A stretch of 64,000 bases of DNA. Origin: Schistosoma haematobium. Its lineage: Eukaryota; Platyhelminthes; Trematoda; Strigeidida; Schistosomatidae. The translations under genes were made by a program, and so were the position numbers. The stretch lies in assembly GCF_000699445.3 (NCBI RefSeq), contig NC_067198.1, positions 8,802,801-8,866,800 of the forward strand. Direction: 5' to 3'. Position 1 is the first letter of the stretch. Every line of letters begins with the position of its first letter. The notes beneath the pieces are model-generated. The model saw only the letters and a program-made list of their open reading frames with translations. It searched no databases and was not told the DNA's origin. Shown in pieces: positions 51,384 through 63,098 of this stretch.

Positions 51384-51696
51384 GGTGGTCTAGTTTCAAT
51401 TAACTCATGATTTCAACTAGTGTAATTTGATGAAATCAATTACATTCAGCGGTAACATAGTGTTTTTTATGATTTAGTAAATTTTGTTTGTTATTTATTG
51501 CATCATCTTTTTTTCCCTGTATTATTATATGAAATTCAATACAAAATAGGTAATAAGATTTGCGTGACTGTTCGTTTATAAAACTAAGAGAAAAACTTTG
51601 AAATATATCTGAAATACTAATAGTTTAATGACAATGAACTTAATATTAAAATCAAAATTTCCCCCTAAAAATAAAGAAAAAACAAACGAACATTTC

Positions 51697-51777
51697 CCTG
51701 TGCTGAGAATTCTATATTGTACCAAAATATAATATTGAATAAAGCCATTAATAATAATAATAGTAATAATAATGTTA
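51697..51777 (+). mobile_element. LINE 3' tail, copy 1
   Basis: TGTGCTGAGAATTCTATATT, GTACCAAAATATAATATTGA and ATAAAGCCATTAATAATAAT. The same sequence recurs at 52308-52364, ending both times in (AAT)n, as non-LTR elements often do. Confidence 0.6.
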
Positions 51778-52179
51778 TTACTGACCCAAATATGTATAGA
51801 TAGATTTGACATGAATTTTCTGACTGTATTATTTTCAAGGGTTATTTATAATTTGAAGCATATAGTCTATAAATGTGATTTGGTAATTGAGAACGAACAA
51901 TCTGTCATGATATTTTTTTTCTTTTTTCAGTTGGTCAGGCTTACTATTTTGCTTTCATTGCTGAAATAATATGAAATATTTATGTTCCAGTAAGTTATTC
52001 ATGTGAATTATTCTATAATTAAGACAGACTGCTTGAATATCTAGGTTACCAGTTCGTGCTATTTGAATATTTCAACAAGTTATCTGTTTTCTTATTTGCT
52101 TTAACATATCATTATGCCTATTAGTCTCATAAATTATTCAGTTTGTGAAAAGTATATGATAATTCGCTATATAATTTAC

Positions 52180-52366
52180 AAAAGTGCCCAGTCCGAGACA
52201 TTGCGCTTGCTGAACTGCTAACACTTAAGTGGCCACCACTCAATACTTATTGTAAGAATCGATCAAGAAATAAGAAACGGAAGCTTGTTGAAATGCTTTG
52301 TGCTGAGAATTCTGTATTGTACGAAAAATATAATATTGAATGAAACCAATAATAATAATAATGTTC
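52180..52366 (+). mobile_element. LINE 3' tail, copy 2
   Basis: Includes TGTGCTGAGAATTCTGTATT and AATATAATATTGAATGAAAC followed by (AAT)n, matching 51697-51777, plus about 120 bp more of upstream 3'-UTR-like sequence (GCGCTTGCTGAACTGC). Confidence 0.55.
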
Positions 52367-52471
52367 TGCATAGAAACTACTTGGAAGTCAAAGAAGTAAA
52401 CTTATTTGAACCTTATAAGATGTAATGTGTGTACTAATGATCAATTTACTTATATGTTGTGAATTAATCAG

Positions 52472-52621
52472 GTCAACAAGAACCATTCAACGTCGAGATC
52501 TATAGTAAAAGCTGTGAGAAATTCGAACACTTCACTTCAACCTGAAGTTTGTGCTGCTAATGATGATGAGGAAGGCTCCACGACCAAACCATCCAGCTCA
52601 GAGAGCAAAACTCCATCATAA
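52472..52621 (+). CDS. Candidate terminal exon of an unrecognised gene
   Basis: Preceded by an acceptor-like ATTAATCAG, the frame encodes VNKNHSTSRSIVKAVRNSNT, then SLQPEVCAANDDEEGSTTKP, then SSSESKTPS and stops at TAA (52619-52621). It is hydrophilic and Ser/Thr/Glu-rich, with balanced codons unlike the surrounding AT-rich DNA. A possible poly(A) signal (AAATAAA) lies near 52807. Two diverged relatives of its C-terminus (STTKP motif) lie just downstream, in opposite orientations. No upstream exon could be identified, so this may be a pseudo-exon. Function unknown. Confidence 0.4.
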   Translation, partial: VNKNHSTSRSIVKAVRNSNTSLQPEVCAANDDEEGSTTKPSSSESKTPS

Positions 52622-52992
52622 TAAGTGTTTTCGAAAAACGTACAATCATTGTAAACGAAAATGTTATGTCTAGTGAATCATAAAACTTTTATGTACTCAA
52701 CTATTTTATTTGTAGCGACAATTAAGTATATGTATCTTCGTAAATAGATTTAATATATGAAAATAGTGGTGAACTACTCAATACAGTGGACTATTAGAAA
52801 GTCGTCAAATAAAAAGGCCAAGTAGTGCCAGTTAAAAATCTCTGAATAAAAGGCATATATTATTAACCAAGCAGCATCCTCCTTCATTCTTGATCTTCTC
52901 GCTCAGTAGCAGGCTATGGGCTTGCATATAGGGAGTTTTGCGTATCCATATCAATCCCGGACACTGAGCGTAATGACATAAATGTTTGTAGC

Positions 52993-53090
52993 TCAGATGG
53001 ATGATTTGGGTGAGGTTTTGTTCTCACAACCGAGTGGTTTAGTCGAGGAGCTTTCACTGGTCTTCTGAACAACATCATCAGCACAAACGT
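52993..53090 (-). pseudogene. Diverged copy of the 52.5-kb exon, minus strand
   Basis: The minus frame reads HVCADDVVQKTSESSSTKPL, then GCENKTSPKSSI and TGA (52993-52995). It aligns with EVCAANDDEEGSTTKPSSSE and the residues after it in the exon at 52472. It lies head-to-head with the copy at 53099. Confidence 0.4.
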
Positions 53091-53098
53091 GAGATACA

Positions 53099-53200
53099 AT
53101 TCTGACGTTTATACTTATGCCGTTATTCAGAAGAAAAATGGAATCTCCACGACTAAACCATTCAGCCCAGATAACGAATCTTCACCAAAATTAATCTGCT
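53099..53200 (+). pseudogene. Diverged copy of the same exon, plus strand
   Basis: The plus frame reads SDVYTYAVIQKKNGISTTKP, then FSPDNESSPKLI. The DNA at its start (GACGTTTATACTTATGCCG) is an inverted match to the start of the minus copy (AACGTTTGTGCTGATGATG on minus), with a spacer of about 13 bp between them. Confidence 0.4.
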
Positions 53201-53532
53201 CATTAATGTCGCATATAAGATTAGATATACGTGTATATTATGATCTTCGTTTTTCATCCTTAACATGCTTTCTGTTGGTAAAAAGTACATCGAACATTGC
53301 GTGTGAACTGATGACAAACATTTAAGTTTATTGAATTTCAGATACGTAACTTGAACCGGGTACTGACTTATGTAAAAATAATTCATAAACCAATATGCAA
53401 TAAATAATGTTAACACAGTTTCAACTTTCGTTGAAACTTCAGAGATTACTAGTCGCAGACTGTTTTTAATTTTATGATAACAATACATATTCATATCCAA
53501 TGGTTCTTTATAATCCCAAGTTTATACAAAAA

Positions 53533-53937
53533 TGTATTATAGTGTCGGTTACTATGTTAAGCCCATATAACTTATTCTATCTTCTGGATAGGCCAATTTA
53601 TCCATTCTTCTTGAGTCACGTTTGACCTTATTAATTATTCTCTTGTCGACCTTAATTGTTTTTATATGAGCTTATGTGTGAGTACATCTTATCCTACTCA
53701 TCATATATCTGTAGTTGATTTTTGGGTGACTTGATTAAGTCGAGTCATTTCGCTTCACTCTCTTCTCCGCTTACTTTGCTTCGTCCCTTTGATTGCCTGC
53801 CTAGATCAATCAGTGTACAAAATATATGTATTCAAAAATCCATTCTTATGTTTGACTTAAATCATTCCGCCATTCACCAACGCGGTTTAATTCGATAATT
53901 ATAAACGAGGATAGGCGACATATGTATTTCAATAACA
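53533..53937 (+). mobile_element. LTR of an LTR retrotransposon (family F), with adjoining leader
   Basis: Runs from TGTATTATAGTGTCGG to TTTCAATAACA and matches the minus-strand copy at 36392-36699 (AAGCCCATATA, TTTTTATATGAG, ACGAGGATAGGCGA). Downstream to about 53990, AACTGGAGTCAGATC and GGTCACTAAG also match that copy's leader. No coding frame remains. Confidence 0.55.
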
Positions 53938-54214
53938 ATCAAACATATGATATAACTGGAGTCAGATCTCGGGTCACTAAGTATATTGAGCTTTTCTTTG
54001 TTATCTGATTGCTATTGATCTTGTAAACTTGATTTGGTCTTCGTCGGTGATTTGTTGTTGTTACATTTAGACGTCAATAAACAACTTGCGTAATACAATC
54101 TGCCTTATGTTCGAATGAATGGTAATGTTTTAACAAATACAATTTGAAATGCCGTTTTAAATAAGAAGAACAAGCTGTTTGTAGACGAAATCCAATCTTA
54201 TTCTTCTTATAAGC

Positions 54215-54345
54215 AAAGATGGTTAGTGGCTAGCAGTGGAATCCAGGACGCGCGTTTCGTCCTGTTTGGGACTCGTCAGCTGGATGTACCTGCATCTCAG
54301 AGTTGATGTTCACTCTGGGGCTCGAACTCAGTACCGTTCGTTTCA
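54215..54345 (-). mobile_element. Smalpha-type (A) retroposon, sense part with intact ribozyme
   Basis: Read on minus: AACGGTACTGAGTTCGAGCC as B-box region, AGAGTGAACATCAACTCTG, an intact hammerhead, then CCACTGCTAGCCACTAACC and AAGATTCAC-like tail. It is joined to an inverted plus segment at about 54345. Confidence 0.85.
54233..54293 (-). ncRNA. Hammerhead ribozyme, Smalpha type (A), intact core
   Basis: On minus: CTGACGA (54279-54273), stem II GTCC/GGAC with loop CAAACA, GAAA (54258-54255) and cleavage triplet GTC (54249-54247). Stem I is TCCAG/CTGGA with an outer stem GCAG/CTGC; the internal loops include TACA and TTCCA. Stem III is the self-complementary ACGCGCGT. This matches the published Smalpha satellite ribozyme as I know it; activity is expected, probably helped by dimer formation. 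Confidence 0.95.
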
Positions 54346-54450
54346 AGCAATATCGAGGCATACGCACAGTATGCACATATGCCAATAAGAGACTGATCAA
54401 TTTCAGTCCTAAAACATCAATGGGAAGATTCAAGTAAAACAATATCAAGA
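54345..54450 (+). mobile_element. Smalpha-type (A) retroposon, inverted segment
   Basis: ATATCGAGGCATACGCACAG, TGCACATATGCCAATAAGAG, ACTGATCAATTTCAGTCC and ACAAGT-like tail match the family body in plus orientation, opposite to the ribozyme-bearing part on its left. Confidence 0.8.
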
Positions 54451-54454
54451 GAAC

Positions 54455-56110
54455 ATATTCTTCTTACTTCAACCGATACAATGAACTTTATCTCCGTACT
54501 ACCACTAAAATAAAATCACAGAAATGCCTACAGATCATATATTACTGTCCACGCTCACATATATTTAATCATTCCTTGAACCATTAGGTCATGTGATTTA
54601 CACCGCTAGCATGGTTAAGAAAGATTCACTGGATCAATACACTTAAAAGACTTTAAAGCTAAGAATTATTAAATTACGTGTATACTGAATTACGGTGATA
54701 ATGGTGGATTATAAGTATCTTCCTTCTCAAGGGATTCGTATATCCCCAGAGACTGTAATGAAAAAAGCTTATATATAAGCTGTTTATTTAAGTTACCCTC
54801 CTAATGGATTTAAACGTCTGTTTCAAAATAAAACACTCCCAGTATTGTTTTACTGATGTACTGTTAAGAGATTTATATGAATATAATAATTTGATTCTTT
54901 GTAACACTTGCCAAATTCGTTCTGTTGTTATGTTATGATACTATGATAAAGGATTCAAATATTTTTGCTGTATTTATGAAATGTGATGACTTAGGCAATT
55001 TAGATGACTTTGTGATTAGACATCTCTTGAGCATAGGACTATTAGCATAAAAAAATTTATTAAATTCCACGGTAAAAAACAGAGAACATCCAAACAACAC
55101 TTGCTTTTTCATTTAGTAAGAGAAATAGTTACTGTGGTTATAAAGAAAAAGAGTGTAATTCGTCTTTCAATATAACTCTCATAATTAAAAGATAAACAAA
55201 CTTCCTGAACAAGAATAATTTAAACGGTAAAATTGTCTCCTTTGATTATTTCACTTTAAAGAAACTTTACAATCATTGTTAGACGTATTAATTAATGAGA
55301 TAGACAATCTTTATATTTCAACATCCACAAATAAATTGATTGTAATTCATGGGAATGATGGTGGTGAACCACAGAAGGAAAATAATGAACCATAAAATAT
55401 GTTATATTGTTCAACATATAGTTGACCATAACCAAGTACACCGGACTCAGTATTCAATGTCATTAACAAAATAAAACCTAATCTACTGGAAGGTGTATGC
55501 ACGCGTTTTATCTGTATTACGCTAGCATTCACGGTGTATATGGATAAGCTAGATTTTTGCATATGTTAATGGTCTCCATAATCACTTTTCATCGTTTAGT
55601 CATGGAATGTTTTATATTTCTGTATTTTTGGGATGGTATGACTAGTTTCCGAGTTTATTATACATCTCGGACAGATCTCACCTGAGGCAACAACAACAGC
55701 AGAAAGGATTGTACAAATGTTTAGATATAGTACAAGATGCCTTATTAGTGTATATTCACAAGTCTACTAGGAATAAAACCCAAGACCAAATTTTGCCTAT
55801 TTTGGATTGCTAAATTATGTAATTATGTTTTTCTTAGTTCATTATAAAAAAGCACCAGTTACTAACATTTACTAATCAGTCATCATTAATTTCAATGTCA
55901 GTAACTTATCGTCTTAAATCAAATCTGATTACTATTTTCAACAACATTGTAACAAACGTTTTCGTTTTTTTAGTTACATTTTTGACTCTTTGATTCTTCC
56001 TTGTTATACATTTTTGAGTCACTTTGGTGATTTACGTTCTACAGGTTAATAGGAACAGCATTTTACATATTTAACTTTAATAGGATAAATACAATTGAAC
56101 TAAATAACTG
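54455..56110. other. Intergenic AT-rich stretch
   Basis: No coding, RNA or repeat structure recognised. Confidence 0.45.
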
Positions 56111-56114
56111 TGAA

Positions 56115-56350
56115 GAGATATGTACTGGTTCGAGTCCGAAAATGGAAATCAAAACTGTAACATAAGTACATCCAGCAGAGAAGTATTCTACTGCTAACTC
56201 TAATTCTAATTGCTACTAAACCATGTAACTATATGCAACAACCAGCCATTCTCTTGTGATTCATATATGCCATAAAAGACTAGTCAAACAGAGTGCTGAA
56301 TATCAACAAATAGAAAATACAAATCCTTCTGGATAGGTACACTTTAGTTT
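56115..56350 (+). mobile_element. Smalpha-type (A) retroposon, degenerate
   Basis: GTACTGGTTCGAGTCC (B box kept), TAAGTACATCCAGCAGAGAAG where CAGCTGACGAG is expected, TACTGCTAACTCTAATTCT, and then CATATATGCCATAAAAGACT from the body. Much of the ribozyme, including stem II and GAAA, is deleted. Confidence 0.65.
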
Positions 56351-56635
56351 AAGCCTAACAAATCAACAGGTAAGCAAAATTGTAAAACCAATATTAAAAA
56401 AACCGAAACTTTAACATTATTTTTCATTAATACTGTTCATTGATGAAAACGAGTTCAAACGTTTCTGCAAGTATCAGTTAACTAGACTAGAAAAACTGTT
56501 AATCAACTTCGTAGGACTGCTTTTATAACTATAAACGTTTACTTAGTAATATATACCAATGAAAATACCTTCATTAAGCTGACATTCCCATAACCAAGTA
56601 AACATTAACAGATTAAAAACTGAACTCAAGCTTCA

Positions 56636-58240
<1,605 letters not shown>

Positions 58241-58244
58241 AGAC

Positions 58245-58485
58245 ATTAACACCGTTGGATGCGAACTCGATGGTCTAGAGGTTAAGCGCTCGCGCGTGAG
58301 ACCGATAGGTGTTGGGTTCGAATCTCGTGAGGTGGGATCGTAGATGCGTAATTCTGTGGAATCCCACAATATAACGAAACGACCGTCCAGTGATTCCAGG
58401 TTTTCCATAGTGGCCTAGCTTCAAATGATTCATGAATTCAACTACTAAAATTACTATAATATCCATAAAACCCTTCTCTGATTAT
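58245..58485 (+). mobile_element. Type B hammerhead retroposon
   Basis: ACACCGTTGGATGCG, tRNA-like segment (GATGGTCTAGAGGTTAAGCG, GGGTTCGAATCTC), ribozyme remnant (TTCTGTGGAATCCC, ACGAAACGACCGTC/CAGTG) and tail TCCAGGTTTTCCATAGTGG to ATTACTATAATATCC. GAAA and GTC are intact, but CUGANGA reads CTGTGGA and the stems are weakened. Confidence 0.8.
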
Positions 58486-58489
58486 ACTT

Positions 58490-59810
58490 ATCAGTTAAAG
58501 GATTTTGATCGGTCAATTTGATAAATTATTTAAAGGCATAAAATACTGATTAACTGCTAATTCAATGACTAGATTAGAAATTTAGAAATGATATATATTT
58601 TGATTAGTTGTACATTAGTTGAGAACTAGTGTTTGATGCCTAAATAAATCGTTTTCTAATAGTCTTTGACTCTTCATTGGATCGAGCCACTTCAGCATTG
58701 TTTCTTTGAACGGGTAGCAGAAAGTAATTTTTACAGCCACAGCCGATAAGCATACCAGATATTCATTTTAATGAAATAGATGTATGAAAATAGATGTAAA
58801 ATCCCCGTTCTTCTACGCCTTGTCAATAAAATATTCAATCTGGTAACGATACAAGAATTTCCGATCATATAGTCTAACTGAATATTTCTATGCTTAAAGG
58901 AAACTGGCTGATTTGTTAAGTTATAAGATTTTAATTGATATCACAAACCACATTCCTTGCCGAACGGATAACCTGTCCCATGAATTTACTTACTGACCAA
59001 TCAACAACAATCAATGCCTTAATGCTTATTGGTCTCCAAGCTCCTTCTTACCCAATAATCAATCAGAAGGCGATGACAGGAAGCAGATTAGTTCCCTATT
59101 TTACTTAATTCAGTCATGACTCAAAACTCGCAGCAATAAACTGGAAATGCCAGACCACACAGAAAACCAAATAAGAAATCATGCATTAAACGTAATTAAT
59201 TCATGAGTAATAAAGAGCGGGACAAACGGTACATAATTAACCAGCAACAATGAGGGAACAGTATAACATATAACGGAAGACAATAGGTCCGCTGAAAGTT
59301 TGCAATAAGTAGAAGCTGGTTTTATTTTTTGGTAGATACTGTTCGTTGGATTATGATTAAAATACGTTTGAAATATGCTTTATAATTATGATTTTCTTAT
59401 CTGAATAAATATTGCTCGTGTGATTGAATTTGTTCACCGCTTATTCATCCTATAACACTGATAGCTTTGATTCAAATCCTATTCACTAACAAAGGATAAC
59501 TTTCTACTTCATGTATATATAATCTTTCTATGGGTTTCACAACATTATACCATACATTAGCGATTTATTACTTTGAATTTCGATGCACCAGATCAAATTC
59601 TCCTTGATGTTTTGAGCATTGACGTAGGCATGAGTCAGATTGTAGATACTTAATCATTATTGAGAAAAGAGAAATCTTTGCTTACATAAATAAAACATTA
59701 GTTTTCAATAATTTTATTCATGCCGTCATAAGCGTTTAGATGATTGTGCTAAATGGACGGCATATTATGAATGTGATTGAAATTTTATATCATAGCTAAT
59801 TAAGGTGATT
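58490..59810. other. Intergenic AT-rich stretch
   Basis: Nothing recognised before the palindrome at 59815. Confidence 0.45.
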
Positions 59811-59814
59811 TTCC

Positions 59815-59866
59815 ATAGAACAATGAGTTGACGGAATTGATCAATTCCGTCAACTCATTGTTCTAT
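59815..59866. repeat. Perfect 52-bp palindrome
   Basis: Two 26-bp arms without a spacer, centred between 59840 and 59841 (ATAGAACAATGAGTTGACGG on the left, its exact complement on the right). Weaker symmetry may continue a few bases outward (TTTTCC against CGAAAT). No larger element is recognised around it. Confidence 0.95.
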
Positions 59867-59869
59867 CGA

Positions 59870-60980
59870 AATTTATAAAAGGGTATAATTGCTTTAATGT
59901 GATTTTATGTTATAAAAAAAACGATAGCATATTACCTTTGTTTACAAAGGTGTTTTAAAAAATACCTTTTTAAACAGCGAAACTAATAATCGTTTCATTG
60001 TTAATGGCTTAAATTTTCCTCGAAAGATAGATAGGGAAATTATCATTGGGAAATAATGGCTCGGCATGTTAAGATAAAATTTTGAAATCAAGATAAATGT
60101 AATCATGTTTAACTTGGCAAATATTATGTCGACTAACCGCATCAATTGTTTCGGGTCCATATATCCACACATCTAACCAGTAAACAGATGAAGTGAAGTA
60201 GATGAATATTTGAATGGTAATTATAACTAACCTAGTGAATAATGGGTGAATCAGTCTTTAGATAAGGTGAATGGTTTATAAATTACTGATAATCAATGAG
60301 TATTTTAATGACAGACACATACACATAAAAACGAACAGGGATATAATTAATATGGTTATAAAATAGCAAAAGTACATAAGAAGGTCACCAAATACCTGAC
60401 ATAGTTAAAATTGTAAGGTTAATGAATATAGTTGCTCAAATAAAAGTATATTGAATGGAAGCATAACATGAACAACTACATATTATCAGTTAACCACTAT
60501 TAAATGACAATATTATACCGATGACATTATTCCGTTTTATAAACGTTTACAGTCATAACTTTTTTACTCTCCAATCAGTTTCCCATTAGCCTATTCACTT
60601 AGATTTTAAATGGCTGGATGTAATATGCATTAATAGATCATTAGTATTATTTACCTGCTAGATAATATGAATGATCAAGGTATATTTTGAGTATTGAATG
60701 AAATAAAGTTGCACGTGAGATTCGCCCCTTTATCACTCAATGTCACATTCATAGACTGATAAGTACAGAACTAATCCAGCATCTACTGACTAATTGGTTA
60801 GACATGATGATATAATGGAAAGATTATAATGCTAGATCACGTAATATTCATAATAAGAATTGTTTGTGTACAAATAGAAAGCATTGTAACATTAACAAGT
60901 TAGCAACGGATTATGGTGTGAATGAAGATGATTAAAACGTATTTCCTCAGAATTTATGGAGATTGTATTAATTTAATACT
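59870..60980. other. Intergenic AT-rich stretch
   Basis: Nothing recognised. Confidence 0.45.
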
Positions 60981-60984
60981 TGAA

Positions 60985-61205
60985 TTCATGAGTCGACCTA
61001 AGCTAGACCACCATTGAAAACCTGGAAGCACTGGACGGCCATTTAGTCCTAGTATGGGACTCCTCAGAAGTGAAAATTCACGATCCCGCACCAATGGGAC
61101 TCGGACTTAGGACATCCGGTCTCGTGTGTGAATGCTTAACCTCTAGGTCACTGATCGGCATCCAACGGTGTTAGTATCTAACTTCAATCAATTTATGACT
61201 TTGGG
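60985..61205 (-). mobile_element. Type B hammerhead retroposon, sense part
   Basis: Read on minus: ACACCGTTGGATGCCGATC, tRNA-like segment (GTGACCTAGAGGTTAAGC, AAGTCCGAGTCCC), ribozyme CTGAGGAGTCCCATACTAGG-AC, then TAAATGGCCGTC/CAGTGC and tail. CTGAGGA, stem II and GTC are intact, but the core GAAA reads TAAA. Stem I is also weakened (CACTTCTGAGG). Confidence 0.8.
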
Positions 61206-61206
61206 C

Positions 61207-61305
61207 AACCCCTTCCTGGAGTTTTAGTGAGAATCCGTGACCAGTGGAGTCAAATCCGTGTCGGGCGGAGACAATTACCCACTTCAGACAATGGATGAAC
61301 TCCGA
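61207..61305 (+). mobile_element. Type B retroposon, inverted body segment
   Basis: CTTCCTGGAGTTTTAGTGAG, AATCCGTGACCAGTGGAGTC, ATCCGTGTCGGGCGGAGAC and CAGACAATGG follow the body order of the copy at 51095-51175 in plus orientation, facing the minus segment on the left. Confidence 0.75.
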
Positions 61306-62280
61306 CATACTACTTTAAATGCTGTATAAATATTCGGCTCACTGTCATGAACGTTTATTGATATATATATGAACTTCTCTCACTATGTTTAACCAGTAAC
61401 TAAAATGATTCGCTCCCTGGTGAATCAAAATCGTTTAAAATAAATGTCTCAAAAGACTTCATAGTGATGTCTGTATTAATATTTTCTTAAAAATACTGTA
61501 TTTTAATTAATTTCCATAAAAATGACATTCTATGATTGTAATCTTTCTATAACAAAATAATAATTGTTATGTTTTAAAGATCCAACAGACTAACTCTAAT
61601 AATACTCTTTTATACATAAACATTAGTATCCTGATAAAGAAACTATAGCCAAAGTATATGGTCACCCCTAGTGTTTGATTTCAATTTTGTTTACAAAATT
61701 TACAGTTTTGATAATAATGACAATGAAATTGTTTACGATAGGTAATTATTATCACTAAGTGTTTATCATTAACTGTGTTACATAAATGTTACTCACTTGA
61801 TTGTACTAACTTGAATACATTGTAGATAAGTTATAGAACAATATTAAAGAAATCTAATTAAATCTGCTTGGAAATTGTATTGACTCAAGTAATTATTTTC
61901 ATAGTTAAGAAACATGAATGATTTACAAATATCGGTAATTGTTTCTAATTATTTTATGATAGATGACATTAAATATCGCTTGTGATACATTTTTTATTCG
62001 GCTATTCTTTCTTTTCGATCAACATAACACTAATGGAAATAAAATTATTCTTAATTCAATGCAACAACAACAAAAATGCTGACTGTCAGTTTCATGTTAG
62101 ACGACATTAAATGTAAAACGGTTACTTGACATAAAGATGAAGTTATGTCTGTATCTAAGATGGAACATGATTTATCCAGTACCATCCTAAATTGGTTATA
62201 TATCTTTAGTATTTTGCATACTAAGAATAACCGTTGATATAAAACTTGGCTAGTGTCAAATCTCTTAGTTCTTATGGTTA
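61305..62280. other. Intergenic AT-rich stretch
   Basis: Nothing recognised. Confidence 0.45.
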
Positions 62281-62284
62281 CTCA

Positions 62285-62575
62285 TTGATATAGTTATGGT
62301 GTATGTTACTTATATCTGTCGACATAAGTAGTATGTAACACCTTTCGGAAGTGGAAAACCTGGTAGCAAAAGACTACGAAGATCGATTTGAAGAGAATAG
62401 AAGGAAAAATAGAAAATAATTATGAACTTGGAGAACCATAAAGAATGTGAAAGACAAATGAAGAAAATTTGCAAATGAAGCATTTAGTGTATGATTCTCA
62501 TATCTTATCAAGAGATTCTGTAATGTAATGTTTCGATATAATTGCTTATCCCCATCCATGATCTCGTTCAAAACA
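62285..62575 (+). repeat. Dispersed repeat family D, copy 5
   Basis: ATGGTGTATGTTACTTATAT, GTCGACATAAGTAGTATG, GGAAGTGGAAAACCTGGTAG, TTTGCAAATGAAGCATTTAG, TATGATTCTCATATCTTATC and GATTCTGTAATGTAATGTTTC, in family order. Confidence 0.75.
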
Positions 62576-63090
62576 TTGTGATATTAAGTCACTGTTTATG
62601 AAAAACAATAAATGATAAGATCTATTCTTTGTTCTTATGAGCTAGGATAGTTGTTTATTCAAACAAACTGCGGATGATGTCGCCTCATTTTAGTAACTAA
62701 TAGATTTTCTACTACCTATCTGGCACATAGTATTGTTTTTCTTTTTTTAAAACCATGTTTAATCTAGAGGGAACTAAGGTGAATTTTATTTAAATATAAA
62801 ACTGTCTATAAAAGTGGCATAATTTTAAAATTTGATCTAAACCATTTTATGTACATGTTATGTTCACGAAAAACTAACTCATATAAATCACAATAAAGAA
62901 ATAAAATAATATTCTAGAGATGATGATTTATTCGGGACAAATTTTCCCATTTTCTCATGAAAGAGTTTTAAAATAGCAAACTAATGTTGTAAATTACGCA
63001 GAAAACAAGATAAAACCTCCTATGGAATTTAAGTTTACATATTAAAACTTATGAAATACTAAATTCATCAGAGAACTAAATCAATGAATG

Positions 63091-63098
63091 AACTTTAA
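63091..63098. repeat. Merlin target-site duplication, left
   Basis: AACTTTAA, identical to 63791-63798. Confidence 0.9.

Larger units (their letters stand above)
50962..51427 (+). mobile_element. Type B hammerhead retroposon, full unit plus repeated tail
   Basis: Starts near TATTGTTTCAAGGTTTTCC, corresponding to the ribozyme 3' product CAGTGCTTCCAGGTTTTCC. It continues through GGTGGTCTAACTTCAG and TCATGATTTCAACTAGTG, the body (GTGAGAAGCCGTGTCCAGTG, ACACCGTTGG), the tRNA-like segment (AATGATCTAGTGGTAAAGCG, B box GGGTCCAAATCTC) and an intact ribozyme. The post-ribozyme tail (CCAGGTTTTCCACGGTGGTC to AACTAGTG) is then repeated. Cleavage site to cleavage site is about 400 nt, so the insertion is about 1.15 units long. 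Confidence 0.85.

Noticed and set aside
58261..58330. tRNA gene (A and B boxes, TTCGAATC)
   Set aside because: It does not fold into a full clover-leaf and sits at the fixed position upstream of a hammerhead in every type B copy; it is a tRNA-derived retroposon head.
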